Source: an uncultured Sediminicola sp. (lineage in GTDB: Bacteria; Bacteroidota; Bacteroidia; Flavobacteriales; Flavobacteriaceae). From it: 13,894 nucleotides of DNA. Under the pieces are notes generated by a model, which was given only the letters and a program-made list of their open reading frames with translations, was not told the DNA's origin and ran no database searches. The stretch covers positions 1-13,894 of the forward strand of contig CALHVB010000027.1 of the NCBI GenBank assembly GCA_938039345.1, written 5' to 3'. The position numbers were made by a program, and so were the translations under genes. Below, one piece after another: positions 1-8,115 of this stretch; the stretch's first letter is position 1; each line of letters begins with the position of its first letter.

Positions 1-2297
1 CCCATAAAACGTGCTAAGGTTGCTTTATCTGCTAAAGAGGTAAACTGAAATTCTATATAATCTCCATCTGTTTTTGCTCCTGCGACATCTGCCTGATCTA
101 CGCCACTTAAAAAATAATAACCATGCCCATCTACAAAGTTAGCCGTATTTGTTGGGTCAGATTCATCTGTAATACCAACACCGAAACTTGCCGCTGCTAC
201 TGTTGTTTCATAAACTGTATTATCTACTACATTGGGTTGGTATCTGTCTGTTTTTAATGTTCCTGTATTTCCGTTATAACTAGATGGGTCTGATGCATTA
301 ATTAAATTTGGATCCCAAATTGCGGTATGGGTCTGTGCATTTGCCAATGCACAATCGTACTCTATAATATCTAAAATACCATCGTTATCATTATCTAAAT
401 CGGCACTATTTATTACAGAATCTCCATCTGCATCAAAATCTGCCGCTTCTGCTGGCCCTGCTGGGTCCAAAATTTGTGTTGCAATATCACTATCATCTCC
501 TGGTAAATCATCTGTAACACTATAACTAGAACTTCTTACTAATCTGCTACCCACCATTTTTGAACCTAATGAATAGGGTAAACTCTTATATGTAAAATCG
601 GATAATCCAGGGGCAGAATTTCCATATTTTCTATAACTTTTTATAGATGATAAACCATGCCAATAAAATGTAATATTAGCCGTTTCACCAGCTGCTGCAC
701 ATTGTGCTGTAAAATCTACTAAACCTACAGGGTACTTATAATTAGGGTCATCATTTCCTATTTCTTCTTCTGTTACCACACGCACATTGGTTAACACTGC
801 GCAATCTGATGATGTAATCTCTACGGTAACATAACTACCTGATCCAGATGCATCTGGTAAGGATGTTACATTATTTTGTTCCGAATCTGGAATTCCGTCG
901 CCATTACCATCTCCGTTATTAGGTCCTGCATCTTCTATTGCAGCTACTACTCCATCGTTATCATCTGCACTATTTACTGTAATTGTTGCACTTGCTGTTG
1001 CTAATTCTGTACTATTACAATCTACAGGTGCTGTATCATTTGTTGCGGTATAGGTTATGGTATGTATGCCTAAATCTGCAAAATTAATTGCTCCTGTACT
1101 ATTACCCAACCCAGTGATTGGGCTAACACCTGTTATTGGTTCTACTTGCCATGACAAAACACCTGGCGATCCTCCTGTAACAGTAAAAGAAGTATTTTCT
1201 CCCTGATTAATAGTTACATTAGATAAACCAACTATTGCAGTAGGTGTTGTACAATCTGTTATTGATGCAACTGGTGCTTCTGCCAAAGGACAACCTGCTC
1301 CATCATTTTCTGTTGTAAGTTCTGTATCTATAATCCAAGTAGCTACAGGGTTACCTGATCCTTCAAAATCTGTAATTTGCCAAAGTGCTGCCCTTCTTGT
1401 TGGATTTGCTCTGCCATTATTTGCAAAAAATAAATTTCCATTTAAATCTGTCCATCCAGCACCAAAAGCTTGTCCCGTTATATTCGATGGGTTAACTCCT
1501 GCACTAGCTGTTCCATATGCAAATCCTGTAATAGATTTTGTTGTTACTGTTTTTGCAGCTACATTCCAAATAATTAAACTTAGTGTATTTCCACTAAGTG
1601 CATAAATATAATCTCCTGCTGTTGTTACATCGCCACCATCAATGTAAACTATATCTGTTATATTTTCTGCCGAAAGGTCTGGTCCAGAAAATTCTATTCT
1701 GGTAACCGTATACGGTGCTTTTAAAGAAACTGTTTTTAAATTTCTATTAGCACCACCACCGCCAGATATCCATAGCTGGTCATTTTCATCTACATCACCT
1801 GCTACAGAATTTTCTCCTACATTAGCTACTGTAGTTACTGTACCATCAGCAGCGATTCTGTAAAGATTTCCTGAACTTGTACCTGCACCTCCTGGTGCTG
1901 CACCTAGACAGTAAATGTAGTTATCACTTCTGTTGTACCCAGCCGCATTAACGGACTCTGAAAAAGAAGCCTCATTATCATAAACCCCATTAGTTACATT
2001 TAGTAATTTTAAATCGGAGGATATTGTTTGATAAAACGCGGGTTCACACGTATATTGCGAATAAGCTTGTAAACTAGTTATAAGCAATAATATTACCGTA
2101 AATAAATAGACGTGTTTTTGTTTCTTAAACAGGACAATGTCCTTGCTTTTAAGTAAGGGTAATTTTTTTTCCATGGTGGTGGATATTAATTTGTGAAAAC
2201 TGGTAAGAGATTTTATTTTTAAAGCTAATTTTTGAGTTCTTAAACTCCCTAAAAAGCTATTTTTTAAATTGAAAATATCTGGTAAGTGATGTTTCAT
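1..2297 (-). CDS. Large exported multi-domain surface protein, partial (3' end beyond left edge)
   Basis: The minus-strand frame is open to position 1 with no stop, so the C-terminus is missing. An ATG at 2297 is the first after an in-frame TGA; a second in-frame ATG at 2174 gives a 41-residue shorter protein with a conventional signal peptide (basic n-region, core FTVILLLITSL, ending AYSQ). I prefer 2297 weakly, because a promoter-like site ends at 2350. Numbering from the second Met: residues about 41-300 resemble a DUF6923-type propeller-like domain (GYNRSDNYIYCLG, LYRIAADG); 310-400 look like an Ig/PKD-type beta domain ending in TASATITVNS; 402-431 are Asp/Asn/Gly-rich (DGNGDGIPDSEQ); 431-530 resemble a choice-of-anchor U domain (YPVGLVDFTAQC); 579-605 are thrombospondin type 3-like calcium-binding repeats (DADGDS, DNDNDGILD). 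Such proteins are usually cell-surface or secreted by the type IX system in Bacteroidota, but the sorting domain would be in the missing part. Precise function unknown. Confidence 0.85.
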   Translation of the reverse strand, partial: MKHHLPDIFNLKNSFLGSLRTQKLALKIKSLTSFHKLISTTMEKKLPLLKSKDIVLFKKQKHVYLFTVILLLITSLQAYSQYTCEPAFYQTISSDLKLLNVTNGVYDNEASFSESVNAAGYNRSDNYIYCLGAAPGGAGTSSGNLYRIAADGTVTTVANVGENSVAGDVDENDQLWISGGGGANRNLKTVSLKAPYTVTRIEFSGPDLSAENITDIVYIDGGDVTTAGDYIYALSGNTLSLIIWNVAAKTVTTKSITGFAYGTASAGVNPSNITGQAFGAGWTDLNGNLFFANNGRANPTRRAALWQITDFEGSGNPVATWIIDTELTTENDGAGCPLAEAPVASITDCTTPTAIVGLSNVTINQGENTSFTVTGGSPGVLSWQVEPITGVSPITGLGNSTGAINFADLGIHTITYTATNDTAPVDCNSTELATASATITVNSADDNDGVVAAIEDAGPNNGDGNGDGIPDSEQNNVTSLPDASGSGSYVTVEITSSDCAVLTNVRVVTEEEIGNDDPNYKYPVGLVDFTAQCAAAGETANITFYWHGLSSIKSYRKYGNSAPGLSDFTYKSLPYSLGSKMVGSRLVRSSSYSVTDDLPGDDSDIATQILDPAGPAEAADFDADGDSVINSADLDNDNDGILDIIEYDCALANAQTHTAIWDPNLINASDPSSYNGNTGTLKTDRYQPNVVDNTVYETTVAAASFGVGITDESDPTNTANFVDGHGYYFLSGVDQADVAGAKTDGDYIEFQFTSLADKATLARFM

Positions 2298-2339
2298 AGA
2301 ATGAATTAATCAGCAATTATTTTGTAATCTTTTTCTTAT

Positions 2340-2380
2340 TTAACAAAATCAAATGTAAGTTTTTACTTTCTTTTAACATA
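2340..2380 (-). promoter_or_regulatory. Putative Bacteroidota-type promoter of the surface protein gene
   Basis: On the minus strand TACATTTG (2357 to 2350) matches the Bacteroidota -7 consensus TAnnTTTG. The -33 element is weak: TGT/TTA about 18 bases upstream instead of TTG. Transcription would begin near 2343, giving an untranslated leader of about 46 bases to the ATG at 2297, or about 170 bases to the ATG at 2174. This is a consensus match only. Confidence 0.35.
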
Positions 2381-2616
2381 TATTTTTGTTGTAAAATCGT
2401 ACAAAAGTGATGTGAAAATTTATTAACAATAGGGTTAACAACTACCATTCGTCTATATTTTATTGCGGTTCGCCTATTTTTTAGAACAAAAAATGAAAAT
2501 GAGGTATTTGTTATATTTTTATGTATATGTATGTTTTAACAAAACATTATGACATAAAATTTAGATACGAAGAAGTATGAAAGTGATAAAAAAATTGAAG
2601 CATTTATGATTAACAA
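2340..2616 (-). promoter_or_regulatory. Cluster of five TTGTTAA heptamers upstream of the surface protein gene
   Basis: The 458-base gap 2298-2755 contains no credible gene. Within it the plus-strand heptamer TTAACAA (TTGTTAA on the strand of the downstream gene) occurs at 2340-2346, 2423-2429, 2435-2441, 2536-2542 and 2610-2616, all in one orientation. Two copies start exactly 12 bases apart and sit about 50-65 bases upstream of the putative -33 region, a reasonable position for an activator. The regulatory role is inferred; AT-rich sequence makes some copies likely by chance. Confidence 0.3.
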
Positions 2617-2692
2617 AAAAGCTTAAATACAAGATTTATAAATGTTAGTAAATCTTCCCTTATATGAAATTTAAAATTGAAGAAATGATTGT

Positions 2693-2731
2693 AAAAAAAT
2701 AAAGGTTGATGCTCATACGAACATCAACCTT
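2693..2731 (-). terminator. Rho-independent terminator after the dsbD-like gene
   Basis: A perfect 10-bp stem (AAGGTTGATG at 2702-2711 with CATCAACCTT at 2722-2731) encloses a 10-base loop. Read on the minus strand it is followed directly by TATTTTTTT, a good U-tract, and it begins 25 bases after the dsbD stop codon. The plus-strand side has no U-tract, so it acts in one direction and ends the tilS-dsbD transcript. Confidence 0.85.
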
Positions 2732-2755
2732 ATAAAAAAGTATAATAAAATTTAA

Positions 2756-4726
2756 TTAGTTATTAAAAGTATGTAAGCCTTTCATTAACCATTGTTTATA
2801 GCTTTCTTTATCTGTAACCGATATTGATGTATTTAAGACCTCTAATTCTGGAGATCGTAAAACATAATAAGGTTGCGATGCTACATTAAAATTTATGGTT
2901 TGGAAAGTTCCCCATTTTTCTCCTTCAGAATCTATTCTTTTAATTCTACCAGACGGGTATTTAAAATCAAACTTTTGATTTTCTTTTAATTCTTTTCTAT
3001 TATCATCTGTATATAATGATATTAATACATACTCTTCATTTATTAACTTAAAAATGGCTGGGTCACTCCAAACATTTTCTTCCATTTTTCGGCAGTTAAC
3101 ACATGCCCAACCCGTAAAATCTAATAGTATTGGCTTGTGAGCATCTTTTGCATAAGCCAAACCTTCATCAAAATTTTTAAAACAATTTAAACCTAAAGGA
3201 CAATTGTTTTTTTGCTGAAAAATACTATAAAAATCTGGTGGAGGAAAACCACTTAAAGCTTTTAGGTTAGTTACTTTTACTAATCCTAACAGTAAATAAA
3301 TGGCAAATGCTGCACTTAATAATCCTGTAATTTTTCTTGTCCCTGATAGTTTTTGCTTTGGAGCATCGTGCGGAAACTTATATATACCAAATAGATATAG
3401 GGCTAGTAATACAAAAAGTAAAATCCAAATTCCTAAGAATATTTCTCTTTTCAAAAGTCCCCAATGCCCTACTAAATCTGCATTTGATAAGAACTTTAAT
3501 GCTAATGCTAATTCTAAAAAGCCTAAAACTACCTTTACCGTTGTCATCCATCCGCCAGATTTTGGCAATGAATTTAACCATGCAGGGAACAATGCAAATA
3601 AAGCAAAAGGTAAGGCTAAGGCAGCTCCAAAACCTAACATTCCTGTAGATAAATTAGTAGCTACATCGCCTTCGGCTAATGCTGTACTCCCTAATAACCC
3701 CCCTAATATAGGTCCTGTACAAGAAAAAGATACTATAGCTAAGGTTACAGCCATAAAAAATATACCTATAGCCCCTCCTGCTTTGTACGATGCTTCGTCC
3801 ATTTTATTTGCCCAAGATGCTGGTAATGTTAACTCATAATATCCAAAAAAGGAGAAAGAGAAAAATACAAAAATGATAAAGAAAAACAGGTTTAACCATA
3901 TGTTGGTTGCTATAGTGTTTAAAATTTGTGAGTCTACAGAATCGAATAAATGAAAGGGTAAACTCAATAAAAAATAAATTAAGACTATAAAAAAACCATA
4001 CAACAAAGCATTCCTTATTCCTTTAGATTTAGTTCCCGATTGTTTGGTAAAGAAAGATACCGTTAAAGGAATCATTGGAAATACACACGGCGTTAACAAA
4101 GCTATAAGTCCGCCTAAAAAACCTAACCCAAAAATCATCCATAAGCTAGAATTTTTAGCTAATTTTGTCTCTTTTCCTCCTGTAAGTCGCTCTTTATTTT
4201 TTAAATCTAACTGCAAAGCATTACTTAAAAGCTTACTTCTTTCGTCTATCCTTTTTTCTTCTAATACTACTGCTTGCCCATCTAATGAGAAAATAAAATC
4301 TTTATCGGCAGGAATACACACTTCTTTACATACCTGATAAAATATGTTTACTTCTACTTGTTTTATTGTTGGATCTAATAATTTTATTTTTTGTGTAAAT
4401 ACCGCCTCATCTTTAAAAAAAGTTTCGTCTACCTCAAAAACATCACTATACTGGGTATAAGTTTTACTTTCTTTAGATTTACCCTCTAACTCATAATTCT
4501 GCCCTACATTTTTATACGTAAACTGACTTGGCATAGAACCACCCTCCTGTGTATATTGAGAATAAATATGCCAATCTTTAAAAATTTTAGCTTTAAAAAT
4601 AAGTTCGTACTCGGTTTCCGTAAGCTTATTTACTTCTTGTTTCCAAACAACTGGTTCTTCATTAGTTTGGGAGTATCCAAAGAAATTTAAAAAAAATAAC
4701 GCGATTACTACTAAAAAATATCTCAT
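2756..4726 (-). CDS. dsbD: DsbD-like thiol:disulfide interchange protein with C-terminal thioredoxin domain
   Basis: Carries electrons from cytoplasmic thioredoxin across the inner membrane to periplasmic thiol pathways (disulfide isomerisation, cytochrome c maturation, in known DsbD proteins). The 656 residues show the three-part plan: a signal peptide (1-19, ending YSQ); a periplasmic N-terminal domain with the cysteine pair CKEVC (133, 137); a membrane domain of about eight helices (about 195-485) with the redox cysteines in TPCVFPMIP (C214) and SCTGPILGG (C336); and a C-terminal thioredoxin domain with active site CVNC (542, 545). A further pair, CPLGLNC (509, 515), lies between the last helix and the thioredoxin fold; I recall this element from other Bacteroidota homologues. 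The ATG overlaps the tilS stop by four bases (ATGA), so the two are probably translationally coupled. A terminator follows. Identification is firm; physiological partners are not visible here. Confidence 0.93.
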   Translation of the reverse strand: MRYFLVVIALFFLNFFGYSQTNEEPVVWKQEVNKLTETEYELIFKAKIFKDWHIYSQYTQEGGSMPSQFTYKNVGQNYELEGKSKESKTYTQYSDVFEVDETFFKDEAVFTQKIKLLDPTIKQVEVNIFYQVCKEVCIPADKDFIFSLDGQAVVLEEKRIDERSKLLSNALQLDLKNKERLTGGKETKLAKNSSLWMIFGLGFLGGLIALLTPCVFPMIPLTVSFFTKQSGTKSKGIRNALLYGFFIVLIYFLLSLPFHLFDSVDSQILNTIATNIWLNLFFFIIFVFFSFSFFGYYELTLPASWANKMDEASYKAGGAIGIFFMAVTLAIVSFSCTGPILGGLLGSTALAEGDVATNLSTGMLGFGAALALPFALFALFPAWLNSLPKSGGWMTTVKVVLGFLELALALKFLSNADLVGHWGLLKREIFLGIWILLFVLLALYLFGIYKFPHDAPKQKLSGTRKITGLLSAAFAIYLLLGLVKVTNLKALSGFPPPDFYSIFQQKNNCPLGLNCFKNFDEGLAYAKDAHKPILLDFTGWACVNCRKMEENVWSDPAIFKLINEEYVLISLYTDDNRKELKENQKFDFKYPSGRIKRIDSEGEKWGTFQTINFNVASQPYYVLRSPELEVLNTSISVTDKESYKQWLMKGLHTFNN

Positions 4727-6030
4727 TTATCTATTGTAAATTTTAAAACCTGTTGTCCTTTTTGAGTCACTTTAAAACGATTATCTGATCTTCTACCTAT
4801 AATCCAAATGATATCATTGCCAGAGCATAATAACCATTGTTCTTCTTTTGCGATAGCATTTAGTTTTTCATCTTTAAAAAACTTAGCTACTCGTTTTTTT
4901 CCTCGCATACCAAAGGGGTAAAAATAGTCGCCTTTTCTCCATTTTCTTACAACTAAAGGGAATTTTAACGTTTCTTTATCTACATATATAATATCCTTTG
5001 ACGTCTCATTTATTGCTGCTACTGGGCTTATTCTTAATGATATAGGCGTTGTTAAAAATGTATCGTTCTCATGTATTAAATAGGTTTCTTCTTGCTTTAT
5101 TTTAATAGGTTGAAGTAATAAATGCGACCTATCTTTTACCAAACGATGTGTTTTAGAATACACTTCTTTTCCGCTACTTGCTGTTAATAAAGAAACAATA
5201 TCTTCCCAAGCAGTAAATCCATAACTTTTAAACAAACCATATATATATCCTTTCTGTGGGCTTAATACTGCCAAGTCTACTACACTAATTTTAACAATTT
5301 CTTTTTCCTTATTAAATAACTCTTGCTTTAATTTTTGAATAGACTGCTCTGATATCTCTGCGGTTTGCCCCAAAAAATGCTGTGTCTTCTTAAAATTATT
5401 TAGAAAAGAGGGGTGTAATTCCTTTAACACTGGCATTATTTTATGCCTTATTTTATTTCGTATATACTTTGTTTCCTCATTACTTATATCTTCTCTCCAC
5501 TGTATATTTTCTTCAGAAGCATAAGCATTAATCTCTTCTCTAGAAAAATTAAGTAACGGTCTTGCTAATGTTTCTGTTTGTTCTGGAATACCTATTAAGC
5601 CATCTATTCCTGTTCCTCTAGATAAGTTTATTAAAAAGGTTTCTACTGCATCATCTGCATGATGTGCAGTTACAATATAACTTAATTTATGTATGCTCAA
5701 TAATTCTAAAAACCATGTATAACGCAATTCTCTTGCGGCTATTTGAGTAGATGTTTTTTTCTCTGCTACATACTTTTTAGTATCGAAATGAGTAACAAAA
5801 AAAGGTTTATTTAACTGCTTTGCTAAATCTTTTACAAAAGCTTCGTCCTTATTACTATCTTCTCCTCTTAAGTTAAAATTACAATGTGCAATTGAAAAAT
5901 CTAAATTACATTTAGCACATAAATATGCCAATACCACACTATCTAAACCACCACTACAAGCCAGTAAAAATTTGGTTTGTTGTAATAATGGAAACTTAAT
6001 ATCTATATGTTTTTTAAACGATTCTAACAC
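4723..6030 (-). CDS. tilS: tRNA(Ile)-lysidine synthetase TilS
   Basis: Converts the wobble cytidine of the CAU-anticodon isoleucine tRNA to lysidine using ATP and lysine, so that the tRNA reads AUA; essential in most bacteria and cytoplasmic. The N-type ATP pyrophosphatase P-loop SGGLDS is at residues 26-31, the conserved HHADDAVET at 123-131, and IRNKIRHKIMP at 190-200. The C-terminal TilS domain is recognisable at about 358-420 (KWRKGDYFYPFGMRG, then FFKDEK and IGRRSDNRFKV). The 435-residue length is normal. The start is GTG: an in-frame TAA lies upstream with no ATG or TTG between, and GTG places the P-loop at the usual distance from the N-terminus. First gene of a two-gene unit with dsbD; its promoter must lie in 6031-6213, where I see no convincing match. 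Confidence 0.95.
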   Translation of the reverse strand: MLESFKKHIDIKFPLLQQTKFLLACSGGLDSVVLAYLCAKCNLDFSIAHCNFNLRGEDSNKDEAFVKDLAKQLNKPFFVTHFDTKKYVAEKKTSTQIAARELRYTWFLELLSIHKLSYIVTAHHADDAVETFLINLSRGTGIDGLIGIPEQTETLARPLLNFSREEINAYASEENIQWREDISNEETKYIRNKIRHKIMPVLKELHPSFLNNFKKTQHFLGQTAEISEQSIQKLKQELFNKEKEIVKISVVDLAVLSPQKGYIYGLFKSYGFTAWEDIVSLLTASSGKEVYSKTHRLVKDRSHLLLQPIKIKQEETYLIHENDTFLTTPISLRISPVAAINETSKDIIYVDKETLKFPLVVRKWRKGDYFYPFGMRGKKRVAKFFKDEKLNAIAKEEQWLLCSGNDIIWIIGRRSDNRFKVTQKGQQVLKFTIDK

Positions 6031-6213
6031 TTTGCTGTAATAAATTGTAATGCGAAATTAGAAATTAATAAATTGAAATTTATAATAAATAGTTGATTTT
6101 ACTATAATTAACGAATTATACTTCCTTAACATAGCTATTATAATTACTTATTGTCGTAAGCAAACAATATGTGTAGCCATTCTTCGTTGCTAATACACTA
6201 AAACCCCCAACTT

Positions 6214-6594
6214 ATGCATAAATTATATTTAATTTTATTTTCCTTATTATTTACTATCAATACTACTGATAATGATTGTGATCTAGCGTATACCAATGCT
6301 ACATACGCACTATCGCACGCAAAAAAAGCTTTTAAAGCTAATAATTTTGACCACCAAAAGTTTTATTCTGAGAAAGTTTTAGACTCTTACCAAAAAATTA
6401 CCAAATATTTAGAAAATTGTGATTGTGGCGATTTACCAGAAAAAGTACGCGATGCTATGGATGCTGTGGAAAATGCTGCTGATCCAGTAGATTGGGATAG
6501 AGGACGCTACTACAGCAAAAAAACATACAATAGCACTATAGATTTAATTACTACTCTGGATATGCTTTCTTCTTCTGAAACTGTTACTGAATAA
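6214..6594 (+). CDS. Small predicted exported protein with an internal duplication, function unknown
   Basis: I do not recognise a named family. The 126 residues begin with a short basic start and a hydrophobic stretch (HKLYLILFSLLFTI, 2-15), consistent with a signal peptide; no lipobox cysteine is seen. The mature part is acidic and predicted helical, with cysteines at 22, 69 and 71. Residues 30-66 align without gaps to 79-115 (offset 49): identical are A32/A81, A39/A88, D46/D95, Y51/Y100, S52/S101, K54/K103, S58/S107 and L66/L115, with conservative pairs F45/W94, K49/R98 and F50/Y99. This suggests two copies of a helical hairpin. It is the only plus-strand gene, diverges from tilS and is closed by the terminator at 6634-6675. 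Codon use matches its neighbours. The ATG is the only sensible start. Confidence 0.8.
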   Translation: MHKLYLILFSLLFTINTTDNDCDLAYTNATYALSHAKKAFKANNFDHQKFYSEKVLDSYQKITKYLENCDCGDLPEKVRDAMDAVENAADPVDWDRGRYYSKKTYNSTIDLITTLDMLSSSETVTE

Positions 6595-6633
6595 TATTTT
6601 ATAACAAAGCTTATATTCTTTTAAATTACAGAA

Positions 6634-6675
6634 AAAAATATGCCTATTTACTCAAAAGTAAATAGGCATATTTTT
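6634..6675. terminator. Bidirectional Rho-independent terminator between convergent genes
   Basis: A perfect 18-bp stem (6634-6651 paired with 6658-6675) encloses the six-base loop TCAAAA. The stem core is ATGCCTATTTAC; its outer pairs are an A-tract on the left and a T-tract on the right, so each strand ends in a run of at least five U. It lies 40 bases after the small exported gene (plus) and 15 bases after the hisIE stop (minus) and serves both. Confidence 0.93.
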
Positions 6676-6689
6676 ATATTACTATTATC

Positions 6690-7304
6690 TTAATGTCTGT
6701 TCTTTAAAACTTCTACTATATCATTTAATTTAAAGCCTTTTGCTTGTAATAAAATAAGGTAATGAAATAATAAATCCGCACTTTCATCTAAAAACAGTTT
6801 ATCATCGTTGTCTTTCGCTTCTATTACAACTTCAACAGCTTCCTCTCCTACTTTCTGAGCTACTTTATTAATTCCTTTTTGAAACAAAGATGATACATAG
6901 CTCATTTTTTCATCAATATTAGCTACATCTTCTGCTTGCTGTTTTCTGTGGGTAATAACGCCTTCTAAAGTTGATAAAAAACCAAAATCATTTTCATTCT
7001 TCTCGTTCCAACATGTATCACTTCCTGTATGGCAAGTTGGTCCTACAGGGTTTACTGTAATTAGTAGCGTATCATTATCACAATCGTTCTTAATAGCTAC
7101 CAAGTTTAAAAAGTTTCCGCTCTCTTCTCCTTTGGTCCACAAACGATTCTTTGTTCTGCTATAGAAAGTTACTTTTTTAGTTTCCTTTGTTTTCGTAAAA
7201 GCTTCCTCATTCATATACCCTAGCATCAAAACACTTTTTGTTATTGCATCTTGTATGATAGCTGGTACTAATCCGTCTTTATTTTTATTAAAATCTATTT
7301 TCAT
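6690..7304 (-). CDS. hisIE: Bifunctional phosphoribosyl-AMP cyclohydrolase / phosphoribosyl-ATP pyrophosphohydrolase HisIE
   Basis: Catalyses the second and third steps of histidine synthesis: pyrophosphate removal from phosphoribosyl-ATP (HisE part) and opening of the adenine ring (HisI part). The N-terminal cyclohydrolase domain (about 1-105) has the metal-site residues CDND (75-78) and NPVGPTCHTGSDTCW with C91, H92 and C98. The C-terminal pyrophosphohydrolase domain (about 110-204) has KVGEEAVEVVIEA (151-163) and DESADLLFHYLILL (173-186), the acidic metal-binding helices of the MazG-like fold. The 204-residue length is normal for the fusion. It is the last gene of the operon, 52 bases after hisF, with a small hairpin in that gap, and is followed by a strong terminator. 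Confidence 0.96.
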   Translation of the reverse strand: MKIDFNKNKDGLVPAIIQDAITKSVLMLGYMNEEAFTKTKETKKVTFYSRTKNRLWTKGEESGNFLNLVAIKNDCDNDTLLITVNPVGPTCHTGSDTCWNEKNENDFGFLSTLEGVITHRKQQAEDVANIDEKMSYVSSLFQKGINKVAQKVGEEAVEVVIEAKDNDDKLFLDESADLLFHYLILLQAKGFKLNDIVEVLKNRH

Positions 7305-7320
7305 AATCTTAGTTATTCGT

Positions 7321-7341
7321 TGATGGTTATGTTATCCATCA
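7321..7341. repeat. Small inverted repeat in the hisF-hisIE spacer
   Basis: TGATGG (7321-7326) and CCATCA (7336-7341) form a six-bp stem with a nine-base loop in the 52-base gap before hisIE. On the transcribed strand the T-run lies before the hairpin rather than after it, so this is not an intrinsic terminator. It could influence message stability or hisIE translation, or be incidental. Confidence 0.35.
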
Positions 7342-7356
7342 GAAAAAAAATATACA

Positions 7357-8112
7357 CTATAGCCTAACTGGTATTCCTTTTTCTTGTAATGCTTCTTTTA
7401 AATCTTTAATCTCTATTTCTTTAAAATGAAACACACTTGCCGCTAACGCTGCATCTGATTTTCCGTAAACAAAGGTATCAATAAAATGCTCTACATTCCC
7501 TGCTCCGCCAGATGCAATTATAGGAATATTTAATTCGGTAGATAATTTATACAAAGCTTCATCTGCAAAACCATCTTTTGTACCATCATTATCCATAGAT
7601 GTAAATAATATTTCTCCTGCGCCACGTTCTTCTACTTCTTTAGCCCAATCGAACAAATTAAGTTCCGTAGGTACTTTACCACCTACCAAATGTACTATCC
7701 ATTCGCCATCTATTTGTTTTGCATCTATAGCTACAACTACACATTGCGAACCAAATTTACCTGCTAAATCGTTTATTAATTGCGGATTTTTAACTGCCGA
7801 TGAATTAATAGATACTTTGTCTGCTCCGTTTTGCAATAAAATATCTACATCTTCAATAGATGAAATTCCGCCGCCTACTGTAAATGGTATGTTTACTTTT
7901 TCTGCTACGCGTAGTACTAAGTCTGCCAATGTTCTTCGCCTTTCTTCTGTAGCCGATATATCTAAAAACACCAGTTCATCTGCTCCTGTTTCTGCATATA
8001 TTTTTGCTAACTCTACCGGGTCACCTGCATCTCTTAAGTCTACAAAATTAACGCCTTTAACGGTTCTTCCGTTTTTAATATCTAGGCAAGGAATTATTCT
8101 TTTTGTAAGCAT
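7357..8112 (-). CDS. hisF: Imidazole glycerol phosphate synthase, cyclase subunit HisF
   Basis: With ammonia delivered by HisH it converts PRFAR to imidazole glycerol phosphate and AICAR, the fifth step of the pathway and a link to purine synthesis. The 251-residue (beta/alpha)8 barrel has both known catalytic aspartates: D11 in PCLDIKNG and D130 in VVAIDAK. Phosphate-binding segments are seen in FTVGGGISS (77-85) and IASGGAGN (199-206), and the [11 protein letters not shown] loop is at 171-181. It starts three bases after the CsaA-like gene, so translation is probably coupled. The other subunit, hisH, is upstream in the same operon. Nothing unusual in the sequence. Confidence 0.97.
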   Translation of the reverse strand: MLTKRIIPCLDIKNGRTVKGVNFVDLRDAGDPVELAKIYAETGADELVFLDISATEERRRTLADLVLRVAEKVNIPFTVGGGISSIEDVDILLQNGADKVSINSSAVKNPQLINDLAGKFGSQCVVVAIDAKQIDGEWIVHLVGGKVPTELNLFDWAKEVEERGAGEILFTSMDNDGTKDGFADEALYKLSTELNIPIIASGGAGNVEHFIDTFVYGKSDAALAASVFHFKEIEIKDLKEALQEKGIPVRL

Positions 8113-8115
8113 AAC

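Noticed and set aside
2165..2180. Kozak-like ACCACCATGG at the second possible start of the surface protein
   Set aside because: All surrounding genes are clearly bacterial and operonic; the match is coincidental.
2298..2700. Short plus-strand frames starting at ATG within the spacer (10-13 codons)
   Set aside because: Too short, no ribosome-binding context and no recognisable product.
3300..3839. Plus-strand open frame of 179 codons opposite the dsbD-like gene
   Set aside because: It lies wholly inside a well-supported minus-strand gene with intact motifs, and its composition (rich in Asn, Lys, Pro, Ala) is what an antisense frame of membrane helices gives.
6068..6083. Perfect palindrome ATAAATT-GA-AATTTAT between tilS and the small exported gene
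   Set aside because: Entirely A/T apart from one base in a very AT-rich spacer; palindromes of this kind arise by chance and nothing links it to a promoter.
7321..7341. Hairpin in the hisF-hisIE gap as an internal terminator or attenuator
   Set aside because: On the transcribed strand the T-run precedes the stem and no U-tract follows it, so it lacks the form of an intrinsic terminator; kept only as a small inverted repeat.
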